Part shown: one piece after another, positions 17,636 through 26,245 of the stretch
Layout of the letters: every line of letters starts with the position of its first letter
Position numbering within the stretch: position 1 is the stretch's first letter
NCBI GenBank assembly: GCA_031552995.1
Contig: JAVBMB010000080.1
Location: 1 to 64,000 of the forward strand
Direction of reading: 5' to 3'
Length of the DNA stretch: 64,000 nucleotides
Origin: JAVBMB01 sp031552995
Lineage (GTDB): Bacteria > Bacillota > Clostridia > Oscillospirales > Butyricicoccaceae
Notes under the pieces: generated by a model
Told to the model about the DNA's origin: nothing
Database searches by the model: none
The model's input: only the letters and a program-made list of their open reading frames with translations
Made by a program: the position numbers and the translations under genes

Positions 17636-19299
17636 TTTGCCTGCTTTGCCCAGCTGTCCTTAAGCGTAACCGTGCGGTTGAACACCGGCTTATCCGGCGA
17701 CGAGTCCGGGTCAACGCAGAAGTAACCCATCCGCATGAACTGGAATGTCTCGCCGGCGCGTCTGCCGGACAGATAGCTCTCAACCCGGGCGTCGCTCAGC
17801 ACTTCAAGTGACTCGGGGTTTATGTTGTTCAGCACATCGCCCTCGCTGGGGTTGGGCACATTGCACAGCCTGTCGTACAGCCGCACCTCGGCCGGGACGC
17901 TTGAAGCGGCGTCAACCCAGTGGATCGTCCCCTTGACCTTGCGGCCGTCGGGAGACTCTCCGCCCCTGGACAGCGGGTCGTATGTGCATATAAGCTCTTT
18001 TGCTTCGCCGTTTTCGCCGTATATTACGTCTTTGCATGTTATAAAGTACGCGCCCTTGAAGCGTACCTCCGCCCCGGGATACAGACGGTGCCAGCCCTTG
18101 ACCGGCTCTGGCAGGAAATCATCGCGCTCAATATATAAATCGCGCGAGAATGTCATGCTTCTTGTTCCAAGCTCTGGCTGCTCGGGGTTGATATCGACCT
18201 CAACCTGCTCGGTGACTCCCTCGGGGTAGTTTTCAATCGTCACCTTAAGCGGACGCAGCACGGCCATAACGCGCTCGGCCCGGCGGTTGAGTACGTCGCG
18301 CACACAAAACTCCAGCAGGCCGTAGTCGATGACGCTGTATGTCTTGGACATACCGGCCTTGTCTACGAACATCAGCAGCGCCTCGGCCGGGAAGCCGCGG
18401 CGGCGCATGCCGTGGATTGTCGCCATGCGGGGGTCATCCCAGCCGGACACGACATTTTCGCTGACAAGCTTCAGGCAGCGGCGCTTCGACGTCAGACAGT
18501 AGTTGAGGTTGAGGCGCGCGAACTCTATCTGGCGAGACGGATGCAGAAAGCCGCACTCGCGCAGTACCCAGTCGTAAAGCGGGCGGTGGTCTTCAAACTC
18601 GAGCGAGCACAGCGAGTGCGTAACGCCCTCGACCGTATCTGATATCGGATGGTTAAAGTCGTACATCGGGTATACGCACCATTTGTCGCCAACACGGTCG
18701 TGCGGCACATGCAATATGCGGTAGATAACCGGGTCGCGCATGTTCAGGTTCGGGCTGGCCATATCTATTTTGGCGCGCAGCGTCTTTTCACCGTTTTTGT
18801 ACTTGCCCTGGCGCATCTCCTCAAACAGGCGCAGGTTTTCTTCGACCGGCCTGTTGCGGTATGGGCTGTTTATGCCTGGCTCCGTCAGCGTGCCGCGGTG
18901 CTCCCTTATTTCGTCGGCTGTCAGGTCGCAGACATAGGCAAGGCCTTTTTCAATCAGCTTGACGGCGCTTTCATAGCATACGTCAAAATAATCCGACCCG
19001 TACAGAATGCTGTCGGGATGGCAGCCCAGCCATTCGAGGTCGCTGATAATCGCCTCGACATACTCCTCGTCCTCTTTCGTCGGGTTTGTGTCATCAAGGC
19101 GCAAGTTGAATATGCCCTTGTACTTCTTGGCCGTAGAATAGCTTAGCGATATCGCCTTGACATGCCCGATATGCAGGTATCCGTTCGGCTCGGGCGGGAA
19201 GCGCGTCTGCACATGGTCGTACACGCCGCTCTCCAGGTCCTTATCGATAAAGTCGTGTATGAAATTGCCCGCGAACATTTCCTCTATATTTTTCTCCAT
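17632..19299 (-). CDS. glnS: Glutaminyl-tRNA synthetase
   Basis: A 555-residue class I synthetase with the HIGH motif in PEPNGYLHIGHVKA (about 36-49), the GlnRS-specific RLDDTNP, and a KMSKS-like TSKRR segment before LVSENVVSGWDDPR. The C-terminal beta-barrel anticodon-binding domains (about 340-555) are present, ending in GYFCVDPDSS. Its presence implies direct Gln-tRNA formation; no gatCAB genes are in the window. ATG start after AAGGAGTAAAATGAT. It follows gltX by about 30 bases and overlaps the cysteine desulfurase gene. Confidence 0.95.
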   Translation of the reverse strand: MEKNIEEMFAGNFIHDFIDKDLESGVYDHVQTRFPPEPNGYLHIGHVKAISLSYSTAKKYKGIFNLRLDDTNPTKEDEEYVEAIISDLEWLGCHPDSILYGSDYFDVCYESAVKLIEKGLAYVCDLTADEIREHRGTLTEPGINSPYRNRPVEENLRLFEEMRQGKYKNGEKTLRAKIDMASPNLNMRDPVIYRILHVPHDRVGDKWCVYPMYDFNHPISDTVEGVTHSLCSLEFEDHRPLYDWVLRECGFLHPSRQIEFARLNLNYCLTSKRRCLKLVSENVVSGWDDPRMATIHGMRRRGFPAEALLMFVDKAGMSKTYSVIDYGLLEFCVRDVLNRRAERVMAVLRPLKVTIENYPEGVTEQVEVDINPEQPELGTRSMTFSRDLYIERDDFLPEPVKGWHRLYPGAEVRFKGAYFITCKDVIYGENGEAKELICTYDPLSRGGESPDGRKVKGTIHWVDAASSVPAEVRLYDRLCNVPNPSEGDVLNNINPESLEVLSDARVESYLSGRRAGETFQFMRMGYFCVDPDSSPDKPVFNRTVTLKDSWAKQAK

Positions 19300-19333
19300 A
19301 TCATTTTACTCCTTGTTATGTTGTGTCGTGACA

Positions 19334-20986
19334 TCAGCGCAGCGATGCAATGCAACGTTCCATGCGGCCGCGGCATTCATTTTCGCCGAGAAGCGCCATT
19401 ATGGCGTGCAGGTCAGGCGTGTTTTTGCGCCCGGTGACCGCAAATCTGATGATTGCGCTGATATCGCCGACATGCCCTTTGTGTTTATCCGGCTCGGCCT
19501 TGTATTGCTTGACGTCGGGGCAGAAGCCGAGCGGGCCGCATATGTTTTTGATTGCGGCGAACCACTCGTCCTTTCCGTCTGCCGGGTTATATATATCAAG
19601 ATATGCCGAAAGCACATCCCTGCAGACATCGGCGCCGTACTGCGCCGTCAGCCCGGAAGTATCGAACGCCGAGCTGAAAAAGTAGTCGCAGTAATCGCCG
19701 ACATCTCCCCAGCGCGTTATATCCTTGCGCGGCTTGCTGCCGCCGCGGTCGATAGCGAATATCCCTTGTGTAAAGGCCAAATCGGCCGATAACCTCCCAT
19801 ACAGGGACGCGTCATATGTCTGCGCCCACCGGCAGGCATGCTCCGTCACCTGCCGTGCCGTCATGCGGGCAATGACATCGCCAGATACGCTTTGCAGCTT
19901 TACTATATCGAACAGCGCTCCGGACGCGCTCATCTTGCCGAGGCTGAACGGGAAGCTTGCCCAGCTCGCCTCGCGGTTCTGCTTGCGCCAATCCTCGTAA
20001 TTGGAGTTGGCGATGCTCAGCAGATACTCGATGACGGCGTCCGACGGATAGCCCTGCTGCTCGAAGTACGTTGCGGCGGCCTCGGGGTCCTTGCGTTTGC
20101 TCAGCTTTCTGCGCGAGCCGTCCTCTTCCTTCATGATAGGCGAGACATGGGCGTATTTCAGCGGCTTTAGTCCGCACATCCAAAGCATCTGCAGATGAAT
20201 CGGAGCGGAGGCAATCCACTCATCCCCGCGGATGACCTGGTTGACACGCATCAGCGTGTCGTCCACGACATGGGCGAAGTGATATGTCGGCAGCCCGTCC
20301 TTTTTCAGCAGGACGACATCGAGGAAGTTCTCCTCCATCTCTATGTCGCCGCGAATAACATCGCGGAACTTTACCCTGCCCCCCGGCTTGCCCGGCGAGC
20401 GCATACGAACGACATACGGCATACCGCTTTTTATATGCCGCTCGGCCTCATCGGGCGAAAACCGCCGGCATACGGCATGCTCGCCCCAATATCCCGGCGT
20501 CATGCCCTGTTCCTCCTGCGCGGCGCGGCTGCCGGCAAGCGCCTCCTCGGTGCAGAAGCAGGGGTACGCCAGGCCTTTTTCTACAAGCGCCCTGCAAAAG
20601 GTGTGGTACAGCGCGCGTCTGCCGCTCTGGGTGTACGGGCCGTAGTCGCCGCGCTCCCCTCCGCCGTCCATCGGGCCTTCGTCAAACACAATGCCAAAGC
20701 CGGCAAGGCTTTGAATCAGCAGCTGCACGCCGCCTTCGACCTCACGCTTTTTATCGGTGTCCTCAATGCGCAGGATGTACGTGCCTCCCGACGCGCGTGC
20801 GGCGCGCTCGGCCACCATTGCTGTGAACACATTGCCTATGTGCAGAAAGCCTGTGGGGCTGGGGGCAAAGCGCGTGACAAGCGCGCCCTCTTTAAGCGCG
20901 CGCGGCGGGTATGCTTCAAGCAGCTTGTCCGGCGTTGATGAAATATCGGGGAACATAAGCGCGGCAAGGCTAAAATTGTCGGCCAT
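19334..20986 (-). CDS. gltX: Glutamyl-tRNA synthetase (clostridial variant)
   Basis: A 550-residue class I synthetase with HIGH-type FAPSPTGFLHIGNVF (about 42-56), RIEDTDKKREVEGG and the KMSKS-equivalent KLSKRKDPEA. An N-terminal extension of about 40 residues (MADNFSLAALMFPDI and on to YPPR) precedes the catalytic core, as in a clostridial GluRS subgroup. The ATG at 20986 has AGAGGTG upstream; the longer frame lacks a site. A well-formed promoter is about 70 bases upstream, and this gene appears to lead the long minus-strand block through glnS. Confidence 0.93.
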   Translation of the reverse strand: MADNFSLAALMFPDISSTPDKLLEAYPPRALKEGALVTRFAPSPTGFLHIGNVFTAMVAERAARASGGTYILRIEDTDKKREVEGGVQLLIQSLAGFGIVFDEGPMDGGGERGDYGPYTQSGRRALYHTFCRALVEKGLAYPCFCTEEALAGSRAAQEEQGMTPGYWGEHAVCRRFSPDEAERHIKSGMPYVVRMRSPGKPGGRVKFRDVIRGDIEMEENFLDVVLLKKDGLPTYHFAHVVDDTLMRVNQVIRGDEWIASAPIHLQMLWMCGLKPLKYAHVSPIMKEEDGSRRKLSKRKDPEAAATYFEQQGYPSDAVIEYLLSIANSNYEDWRKQNREASWASFPFSLGKMSASGALFDIVKLQSVSGDVIARMTARQVTEHACRWAQTYDASLYGRLSADLAFTQGIFAIDRGGSKPRKDITRWGDVGDYCDYFFSSAFDTSGLTAQYGADVCRDVLSAYLDIYNPADGKDEWFAAIKNICGPLGFCPDVKQYKAEPDKHKGHVGDISAIIRFAVTGRKNTPDLHAIMALLGENECRGRMERCIASLR

Positions 20987-21052
20987 TATACACCTCTTCG
21001 TATCCAATGCGTTTTGTGGCAATAACTCAAGATTAAGCCATTATATCATGTT

Positions 21053-21081
21053 ATTATATATCGAACTGCCTTATTGTGCAA
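21053..21081 (-). promoter_or_regulatory. Sigma-A promoter for gltX
   Basis: Minus-strand TTGCAC (21076-21081) and perfect TATAAT (21053-21058) are separated by 17 bases, giving a leader of about 60 bases before the gltX ATG. Confidence 0.65.
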
Positions 21082-21176
21082 TACGCGGCGGAACATTATC
21101 GGTTTTGCACCGCCGGGCGAAAATATTTTTTCCCCGCCGGTGAAACAAAAGCCGCGTTTTTTCGTCAAATAGGTGT

Positions 21177-21205
21177 TTGACAAAGCTCAAATCAAGTGTT
21201 AAATT
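21177..21205 (+). promoter_or_regulatory. Putative promoter for the LCP gene
   Basis: Perfect TTGACA (21177-21182) and TAAATT (21200-21205) with a 17-base spacer, about 110 bases before the LCP start. A TATACT near 21238 is a possible alternative -10 box. The -10 here is only a moderate match. Confidence 0.45.
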
Positions 21206-21316
21206 ATCATTGATTGTGGATATGACCGGTATTGTGTGATATACTGCATGAGTGGCGCGGTTTTTTTGATGCGCACACGGGATTTGGCACTGCAAATACT
21301 GTTAGGAGACACGCAA

Positions 21317-22387
21317 ATGGGCAAATACGAAGCAAAACCATCAAAACCCACCCCGACGGAAAAGCAACCGTCCGCAAAGAAGACGGGCAAAAGCGGCAAG
21401 AAGCGCTATAAGATATGGCCTGCCGTCGTCATTATATTGTTTTCGGCCGCCGCCATTCTGACGGCTTATATACTTACCCCTCCGGATATCGATGTAGGCC
21501 CTCCGCCGACAACCGGCACTTCCGGCACCACGGTTCCCAACCAAAACGGCGAGCCGCCGGTGACAAATCCCGACAGCGATCCGTCTGACGACAAGGTGGC
21601 AAAGGAAAACTTCTACACTTTCCTTGTGCTTGGCACAAACGACGACTATAATACAGACACGATAATGCTTGGCTCGGTCAACACCGAGACAAATAAGGCG
21701 GATATAATATCGATTCCAAGGGACACGCAGATTGATGTCAATGTAAAGTTCCGCAAGATTAACAACGCGTACGGCCGCGACGGTATTGAAGAGACACTGC
21801 GCGAGGTGCAGTCCATCACGGGCATATATCCGCAGTTCTATTGTGTGGTAAACATCAAAGCATTCACAAAGATTGTCGATAAGGTAGGCGGCGTACCGTT
21901 TTATGTGCCCTACAACATGTATCACAGGGATTTGGACCCGGCGATGACCATAGACCTGCAAAAGGGTCAGCAGACGCTGACATCCTCGAAGGCACTGCAG
22001 CTTGTGCGCTACCGCGGCACAAGCCAGAACGACTACGGCCGCATCCAGCTTCAGAAGGACTTTATGCTGGCGACGCTTAAGCAAGTGAAAAACAAGTTCT
22101 CGCTGACGAAGATTCCCGGACTGATCGAGGTCATAGGTGAAAGCGTCAAGACGAATATGCCGGTCAAGGACATGGTGTGGTTTTATATGAATGTCATCGA
22201 CGGGATGAACCTTGACGAGGATATAGTATTCCACACGCTGCCGACGAACGACTCGGTCAAGTACAAGGGGCAGGACTATGAACTGCTTGACGAGGAGGGC
22301 GTGCTTGAGCTTGTAAACAAGACCGTCAATCCCTTCACGACCGATATCACGTCGGACATGCTGAGCATCAGCAGACTTAAAGACTGA
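21317..22387 (+). CDS. LytR-CpsA-Psr (LCP) family cell-wall glycopolymer ligase
   Basis: A 356-residue membrane protein: a Lys-rich cytoplasmic start (1-32), one membrane helix (about 35-53), a Pro/Thr-rich linker, and the extracytoplasmic LCP domain from about 95. LCP signatures are FLVLGTNDDYNTDTIML, IISIPRDTQIDV and, later, a conserved Arg in LVRYRGTSQNDYGRIQLQK. LCP enzymes attach teichoic acids or other glycopolymers to peptidoglycan. The ATG at 21317 follows TTAGGAGACACGCAA; an upstream extension has no ribosome site. It is monocistronic and convergent with the Clp gene. Confidence 0.9.
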   Translation: MGKYEAKPSKPTPTEKQPSAKKTGKSGKKRYKIWPAVVIILFSAAAILTAYILTPPDIDVGPPPTTGTSGTTVPNQNGEPPVTNPDSDPSDDKVAKENFYTFLVLGTNDDYNTDTIMLGSVNTETNKADIISIPRDTQIDVNVKFRKINNAYGRDGIEETLREVQSITGIYPQFYCVVNIKAFTKIVDKVGGVPFYVPYNMYHRDLDPAMTIDLQKGQQTLTSSKALQLVRYRGTSQNDYGRIQLQKDFMLATLKQVKNKFSLTKIPGLIEVIGESVKTNMPVKDMVWFYMNVIDGMNLDEDIVFHTLPTNDSVKYKGQDYELLDEEGVLELVNKTVNPFTTDITSDMLSISRLKD

Positions 22388-22408
22388 TACTTATCATCTG
22401 CGAAATAA

Positions 22409-22434
22409 ACCGGCGGGGCACATGCCCCGCCGGT
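22409..22434. terminator. Bidirectional terminator between LCP and clp genes
   Basis: Perfect 12-bp inverted repeat (22409-22420 with 22423-22434) between the convergent stops, followed on the plus strand by CAGCTTTTCTTCC. The U-tract is modest. Confidence 0.65.
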
Positions 22435-22449
22435 CAGCTTTTCTTCCCG

Positions 22450-24702
22450 TCACACCGCCGGCTGCCCCGCCATCACCGTAACCGTATCGCCGCCGCATGC
22501 GACATGCGCGAAGTCCGCCATGCCTCCTGTCAGCCACATGTCGGCTATGACATCCTCTATCTTTGCCGTTATCTCCCTGCGTATCGGGCGCGCGCCCATA
22601 CACGGGTCGGCAGCGGCCTGCGCCAGCGCATGGCAAACGGAGCCGTCCCAGCTTAAGCCGATGCCCGACGCCGCAAGGCGCTGCCGCAGCGCTTCAAGCT
22701 CGTTTTCGGCTATGGCCGCGAGATGCTGCGCGCTGAGCGGGCTGAACACGGCGATTTCGTCAATCCTGTTTATCAGCTCGGCGCGGAATGTCCGCTTAAC
22801 CGCGGCGCGTATATCGGCGTCGAGGTCGGCCATAGCGACACCGGTGAAACCTGTGCGCCGCGCCGCTGATACGCTTTGCATGCCGACATTCGATGTCATG
22901 ATGATAAGCGCGCTGCGGAAGCTGACTTTTTCACCCTCTCCGTCTGTCAGGAACCCGTCGTCCAATATTTGAAGCAGAAGATTCAGCACATCGGGGTGAG
23001 CTTTCTCGACCTCGTCAAACAGCACGACGCTGTATGGGGTGCGGCGTATTTTTTCCGTCAGCTGCCCGCCCTCTCCAAAGCCGACGTACCCCGGCGGCGA
23101 GCCGATGAGCCTGCTGACCGAATGCTGCTCCATATACTCGCTCATGTCGAAGCGAATCATGCTGTCGATTGAGCCGAACATCTCGCGCGCGAGAACCCTT
23201 GCAAGCTGCGTCTTGCCAACGCCGCTTGGCCCGCAGAACAGAAAGCTGGCCGGGCGCATTCCCGCCCCGAACGCGCGCGCGCGGCGCACAGCCCTGGCCA
23301 CGGCCTCGACAGCTTTGTCCTGCCCGATAACGCCGCGCCGCAGCGCGGGCAGCAGCCCGCTGAGCATATGCCGCTCACCGCTGTCTATCGCGCCGGTCGC
23401 AACGCCTGTGAGCTGACTGAGCACACCGCGTACCTCGACGGCCGTTACCGCCCATCTGCGCCGGATTACGGCATAAGCCGCCGCCTCGTCAAGCAGGTCG
23501 ATTGCCTTGTCCGGCAGCTTGCGCCCTGTGATGTAACGGCACGACAGCTCGACGGCGGCCGAGATGGCGTTGTCCTCTATCCGTACAACATGGTGGCGCT
23601 CGTACCTCGGCCGCAGGGATTTTAGTATGGCCTGTGTCTGCTCGGCTGTCGGCTCACACACCTCCACCGGCTGAAAGCGCCGGGTAAGGGCACTGTCCCG
23701 GCGGATGTATTTTTTGAACTCCGCCGGCGTCGTCGCGCCAATCATCTGTATCTGCCCGCGCGACAGCGCCGGTTTCATGATATTTGCGGCGTCGATTGCC
23801 CCCTCTGCGGCCCCGGCCCCGGCTATCATGTGCATCTCGTCGATAAACAGTATGACATTTCCGGCGTTTTTGACCTCCTCGATGACCGAGCGTGTACGTT
23901 CCTCGAACTCTCCGCGGTATTTTGTGCCCGATACAAGGCACGACAGGTCTATGGATACGATTCTCTTGCCCGCGAGAATGCGCGGCACCGCACCCGTGGC
24001 AATGAGTGAGGCGAGGTTTTCCACAATCGCCGTCTTGCCGACGCCGGCATCGCCCAGCAGCACGGGGTTGCTCTTCTGGCGGCGCGTCAGAACCTGTATG
24101 ATGCGCTCTGTCTCGCTCTCCCTGCCGACTACGGGGTCGTACGCGCCGGCCGCCGCTTTTTGAGTCATATCGACACCATACTGCATCGTCAGTTTAAGCT
24201 CGCGGCGAAGCAGCGGCGGCGCGGCCGAGGGCGCGTACCCGTTTTGCTGCCCGCGCTGCGGCGGCTGCATCGATGCTGAAGCCGCAACACGCAGCTTCAG
24301 CTCTCCCAGCGGGATATTGCACAGCTTAATCACGGCGGCGGCACCGCACTGCGTCATATTTATCATAGCCATAAGCAGATGCTCTGGCGAAATATCCCGG
24401 CTGGCGCACATCACGGCCTGCGCGCCGGCATCCTCTATGACGCAGGCGGCGTCGTCATTTATCGTCAGCGACCCCTTTGTATACTCCGGCGACCGGCCAA
24501 GCCTGCGCGCAATCGCGTCTGTCAACGTATCCCCCGTCATGCCGCAATCCGCAAGGGCGCGGTGGGCGCCGCCGCCCGATTCGCCGAATATCCCGGCAAG
24601 CAGATGCTCGGACCCGACGGCCCTGTGCCCGAACCTGCGCGCGACGGAAAACGCCTGCATCATGGCAATCTGCGCGGTTTGATTGAATTGATTCTCCGTC
24701 AT
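22450..24702 (-). CDS. clpC: ClpC-like AAA+ unfoldase without middle domain
   Basis: A 750-residue class I Clp ATPase. Two Clp-N repeats cover about 5-140. AAA domain 1 has Walker A GDAGVGKT (217-224) and Walker B LFIDEM (285-290). AAA domain 2 has GPSGVGKT (491-498) and FDEVEKAH. The junction near residues 410-420 is only a few residues long, so the coiled-coil middle/UVR region of standard ClpC (about 810 residues) is missing; such a protein may not depend on MecA/McsB-type adaptors in the usual way. A ClpP-binding loop was not identified by eye. The ATG at 24702 follows GAGGAAGACGAA and overlaps a possible 41-residue upstream ORF as ATGA. Confidence 0.85.
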   Translation of the reverse strand: MTENQFNQTAQIAMMQAFSVARRFGHRAVGSEHLLAGIFGESGGGAHRALADCGMTGDTLTDAIARRLGRSPEYTKGSLTINDDAACVIEDAGAQAVMCASRDISPEHLLMAMINMTQCGAAAVIKLCNIPLGELKLRVAASASMQPPQRGQQNGYAPSAAPPLLRRELKLTMQYGVDMTQKAAAGAYDPVVGRESETERIIQVLTRRQKSNPVLLGDAGVGKTAIVENLASLIATGAVPRILAGKRIVSIDLSCLVSGTKYRGEFEERTRSVIEEVKNAGNVILFIDEMHMIAGAGAAEGAIDAANIMKPALSRGQIQMIGATTPAEFKKYIRRDSALTRRFQPVEVCEPTAEQTQAILKSLRPRYERHHVVRIEDNAISAAVELSCRYITGRKLPDKAIDLLDEAAAYAVIRRRWAVTAVEVRGVLSQLTGVATGAIDSGERHMLSGLLPALRRGVIGQDKAVEAVARAVRRARAFGAGMRPASFLFCGPSGVGKTQLARVLAREMFGSIDSMIRFDMSEYMEQHSVSRLIGSPPGYVGFGEGGQLTEKIRRTPYSVVLFDEVEKAHPDVLNLLLQILDDGFLTDGEGEKVSFRSALIIMTSNVGMQSVSAARRTGFTGVAMADLDADIRAAVKRTFRAELINRIDEIAVFSPLSAQHLAAIAENELEALRQRLAASGIGLSWDGSVCHALAQAAADPCMGARPIRREITAKIEDVIADMWLTGGMADFAHVACGGDTVTVMAGQPAV

Positions 24703-24824
24703 TTCGTCTTCCTCGTGCCCGGCGCGCATGAGAAGCGGTTCTCATGCATTACCGACATTGTTATCCTGTTGCCCGCCGGCATAAACTGCTGCCGTGGGTC
24801 CTGTTTTTTATGACTGCTCTCCAA
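24699..24824 (-). CDS. Possible 41-residue leader ORF coupled to clpC
   Basis: A TTG codon nine bases after GGGAGG opens a 41-codon frame (MESSHKKQDPRQQFMPAGN, then a Met-, Arg- and Lys-rich tail) whose TGA overlaps the clpC ATG as ATGA. The well-placed ribosome site and exact four-base overlap argue for translation, possibly as a leader peptide coupling clpC expression. The peptide is not recognised, has no obvious domain, and the frame could be fortuitous. Confidence 0.4.
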   Translation of the reverse strand: MESSHKKQDPRQQFMPAGNRITMSVMHENRFSCAPGTRKTK

Positions 24825-24881
24825 TGGTTGTATCCTCCCGTGGTAGTAATGCGCCGATGTCGATAATATTATTGACACTTA

Positions 24882-24918
24882 CATGCAAAAAAATAACCGG
24901 CATTTGACAGCAAATGCC
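24882..24918 (-). promoter_or_regulatory. Hairpin plus T7 tract upstream of clpC
   Basis: Perfect 8-bp stem (24899-24906 with 24911-24918, 4-base loop) followed on the minus strand by GGTTATTTTTTTGC. It has the form of an intrinsic terminator but has no minus-strand gene before it, since ferredoxin is divergent. It might be a leader attenuator for clpC; no convincing promoter was found upstream of it. Confidence 0.4.
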
Positions 24919-24947
24919 GAGTTTGGAGACAGAGAGATAAATATCCA

Positions 24948-24975
24948 TTGCATTTTCAATTTTTCATGATAAAAT
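24948..24975 (+). promoter_or_regulatory. Sigma-A promoter for the ferredoxin gene
   Basis: TTGCAT (24948-24953) and TAAAAT (24970-24975) are 16 bases apart, 33 bases before the ferredoxin ATG. Confidence 0.6.
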
Positions 24976-25007
24976 AATAGATACAAACCAAAAGGAGGTA
25001 CTTAATC

Positions 25008-25178
25008 ATGGCATACGTTATCAACGACACTTGTATTTCTTGCGGCGCTTGCGCCGGCCAGTGCCCTGTCGACGCTATCAAGGACGGCGGCGGACAATAT
25101 GTGATTGAGGCAGACGCCTGCATTTCCTGCGGCGCTTGCGCCGGCCAGTGCCCTGTCGAAGCCATCAAGGAAGGTTGA
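25008..25178 (+). CDS. 2[4Fe-4S] clostridial-type ferredoxin
   Basis: A 56-residue ferredoxin, MAYVINDTCISCGACAGQ then a mirrored second half, with two CxxCxxCxxxCP motifs (starting at Cys9 and Cys38). The length and spacing are those of classical clostridial ferredoxins, the low-potential carriers for hydrogenase, pyruvate:ferredoxin oxidoreductase and Bcd-Etf. ATG start after AAAGGAGGT. The two halves are nearly identical at the DNA level (a 32-base exact repeat), closer than ancient duplication alone would suggest. It has its own promoter and terminator. Confidence 0.95.
   Translation: MAYVINDTCISCGACAGQCPVDAIKDGGGQYVIEADACISCGACAGQCPVEAIKEG
25041..25159 (+). repeat. Direct repeat within the ferredoxin gene
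   Basis: An exact 32-base repeat occupies 25041-25072 and 25128-25159 (offset 87 bases), with flanking near-identity (about 50 bases overall). It encodes the two Fe-S cluster motifs. Confidence 0.9.
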
Positions 25179-25200
25179 TTTCATTCAACAAGACACAGCA

Positions 25201-25235
25201 GCCGTTTTGCGGGTAGACGCGAAACGGCCTTTGTC
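25201..25235 (+). terminator. Probable terminator after ferredoxin
   Basis: An 11-bp stem with one wobble pair (25201-25211 with 25218-25228) 22 bases after the ferredoxin stop, followed by CTTTGTCTCGTT. The U-tract is weak, so some read-through to the MoxR gene is possible. Confidence 0.55.
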
Positions 25236-25294
25236 TCGTTATGCGGTATTTTAATCCGGCTAGCCTGTAAATCACAGAAACGGAGGAAACTGAG

Positions 25295-26245
25295 TTGACC
25301 CTTGACACCGCTAAGTTTATTGAATATAAGGACAAGATTGTCTCGAATTGCTCGAAGGTGATCGTCGGCAAGGACGACGCCATAAAAATGATACTGACCT
25401 GCTTTATATGCTCTGGTCACGTCCTGCTGGAAGATGTGCCGGGCACCGGTAAGACGATGCTTCTTCGCGCGTTTGCAAAGTCCATCGGCGGCGGCTTCCG
25501 TCGCGTGCAGTTCACGCCAGACCTGCTGCCGTCCGATTTGACCGGCATAAACTTCTATAACCAGAAGACCGGCGAGTTCGAGTTCCGCACCGGCCCGCTG
25601 TTTACAAACATCGTGCTGGCCGACGAGATAAACCGCGCGACGCCGCGCACACAGTCGAGCCTGCTTGAGGCGATGGAGGAGCGGCAGATTTCGATAGACG
25701 GCGAAACTATGATGCTTGACGAGCCGTTTATGGTCATGGCGACGCAAAACCCCATTGAGTCGTACGGCACCTTCCCGCTGCCCGAGGCGCAGATTGACAG
25801 GTTCTTTATGCGGCTGTCTCTTGGGTACATGACGCGCGAGCAGGAGCTTGAGGTCATCGCGCGCGTGTCGACGCTTGACATCGTAAACAGCCTGCAAACC
25901 GTCGTGACGCCGGAGGAGACCGCGTGGATAAAGCGCAGCTTTTCCGATGTTTCCGTCGCCGCGGATGTAGCCGGCTATATGATGGATATAGTTGAAAAAA
26001 CACGCGGCGACAGCCGCTTTGTGACAGGCGTATCGACGCGCGGCGCAATCGCGCTGTATAAGGCCAGTCAGGCAAGCGCCGCTTTCAGCGGCCGCGCCTA
26101 TGTCATCCCCGAGGATGTACAGGCTGTCGCCGTGCCTGTGCTGGGGCACAGGGTCATCTCGGGCGGGCGCTCGAAGGCGTCGGACGCTGAGGCATACATC
26201 CGCAAACTGACAGAGGCCGTCACGACCCCGTTTGAGACACTGTAA
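25295..26245 (+). CDS. MoxR-family AAA+ ATPase
   Basis: A 316-residue AAA ATPase with Walker A EDVPGTGKT (about 46-54), Walker B VLADEINRA (about 109-117), and the MoxR hallmarks QFTPDLLPSDLTG and MATQNPIE. MoxR proteins act as chaperones for maturation of protein complexes, often with DUF58 and membrane partners. The start is a TTG eight bases after CGGAGGAAA. The stop overlaps the ATG of the DUF58 gene. The operon MoxR-DUF58-membrane protein is common; its client here is unknown. Confidence 0.93.
   Translation: MTLDTAKFIEYKDKIVSNCSKVIVGKDDAIKMILTCFICSGHVLLEDVPGTGKTMLLRAFAKSIGGGFRRVQFTPDLLPSDLTGINFYNQKTGEFEFRTGPLFTNIVLADEINRATPRTQSSLLEAMEERQISIDGETMMLDEPFMVMATQNPIESYGTFPLPEAQIDRFFMRLSLGYMTREQELEVIARVSTLDIVNSLQTVVTPEETAWIKRSFSDVSVAADVAGYMMDIVEKTRGDSRFVTGVSTRGAIALYKASQASAAFSGRAYVIPEDVQAVAVPVLGHRVISGGRSKASDAEAYIRKLTEAVTTPFETL

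Noticed and set aside
24956..25184. Antisense frames across the ferredoxin gene
   Set aside because: Repetitive translations arise from the internal DNA repeat on the other strand; the real gene is the 56-residue plus-strand ferredoxin.
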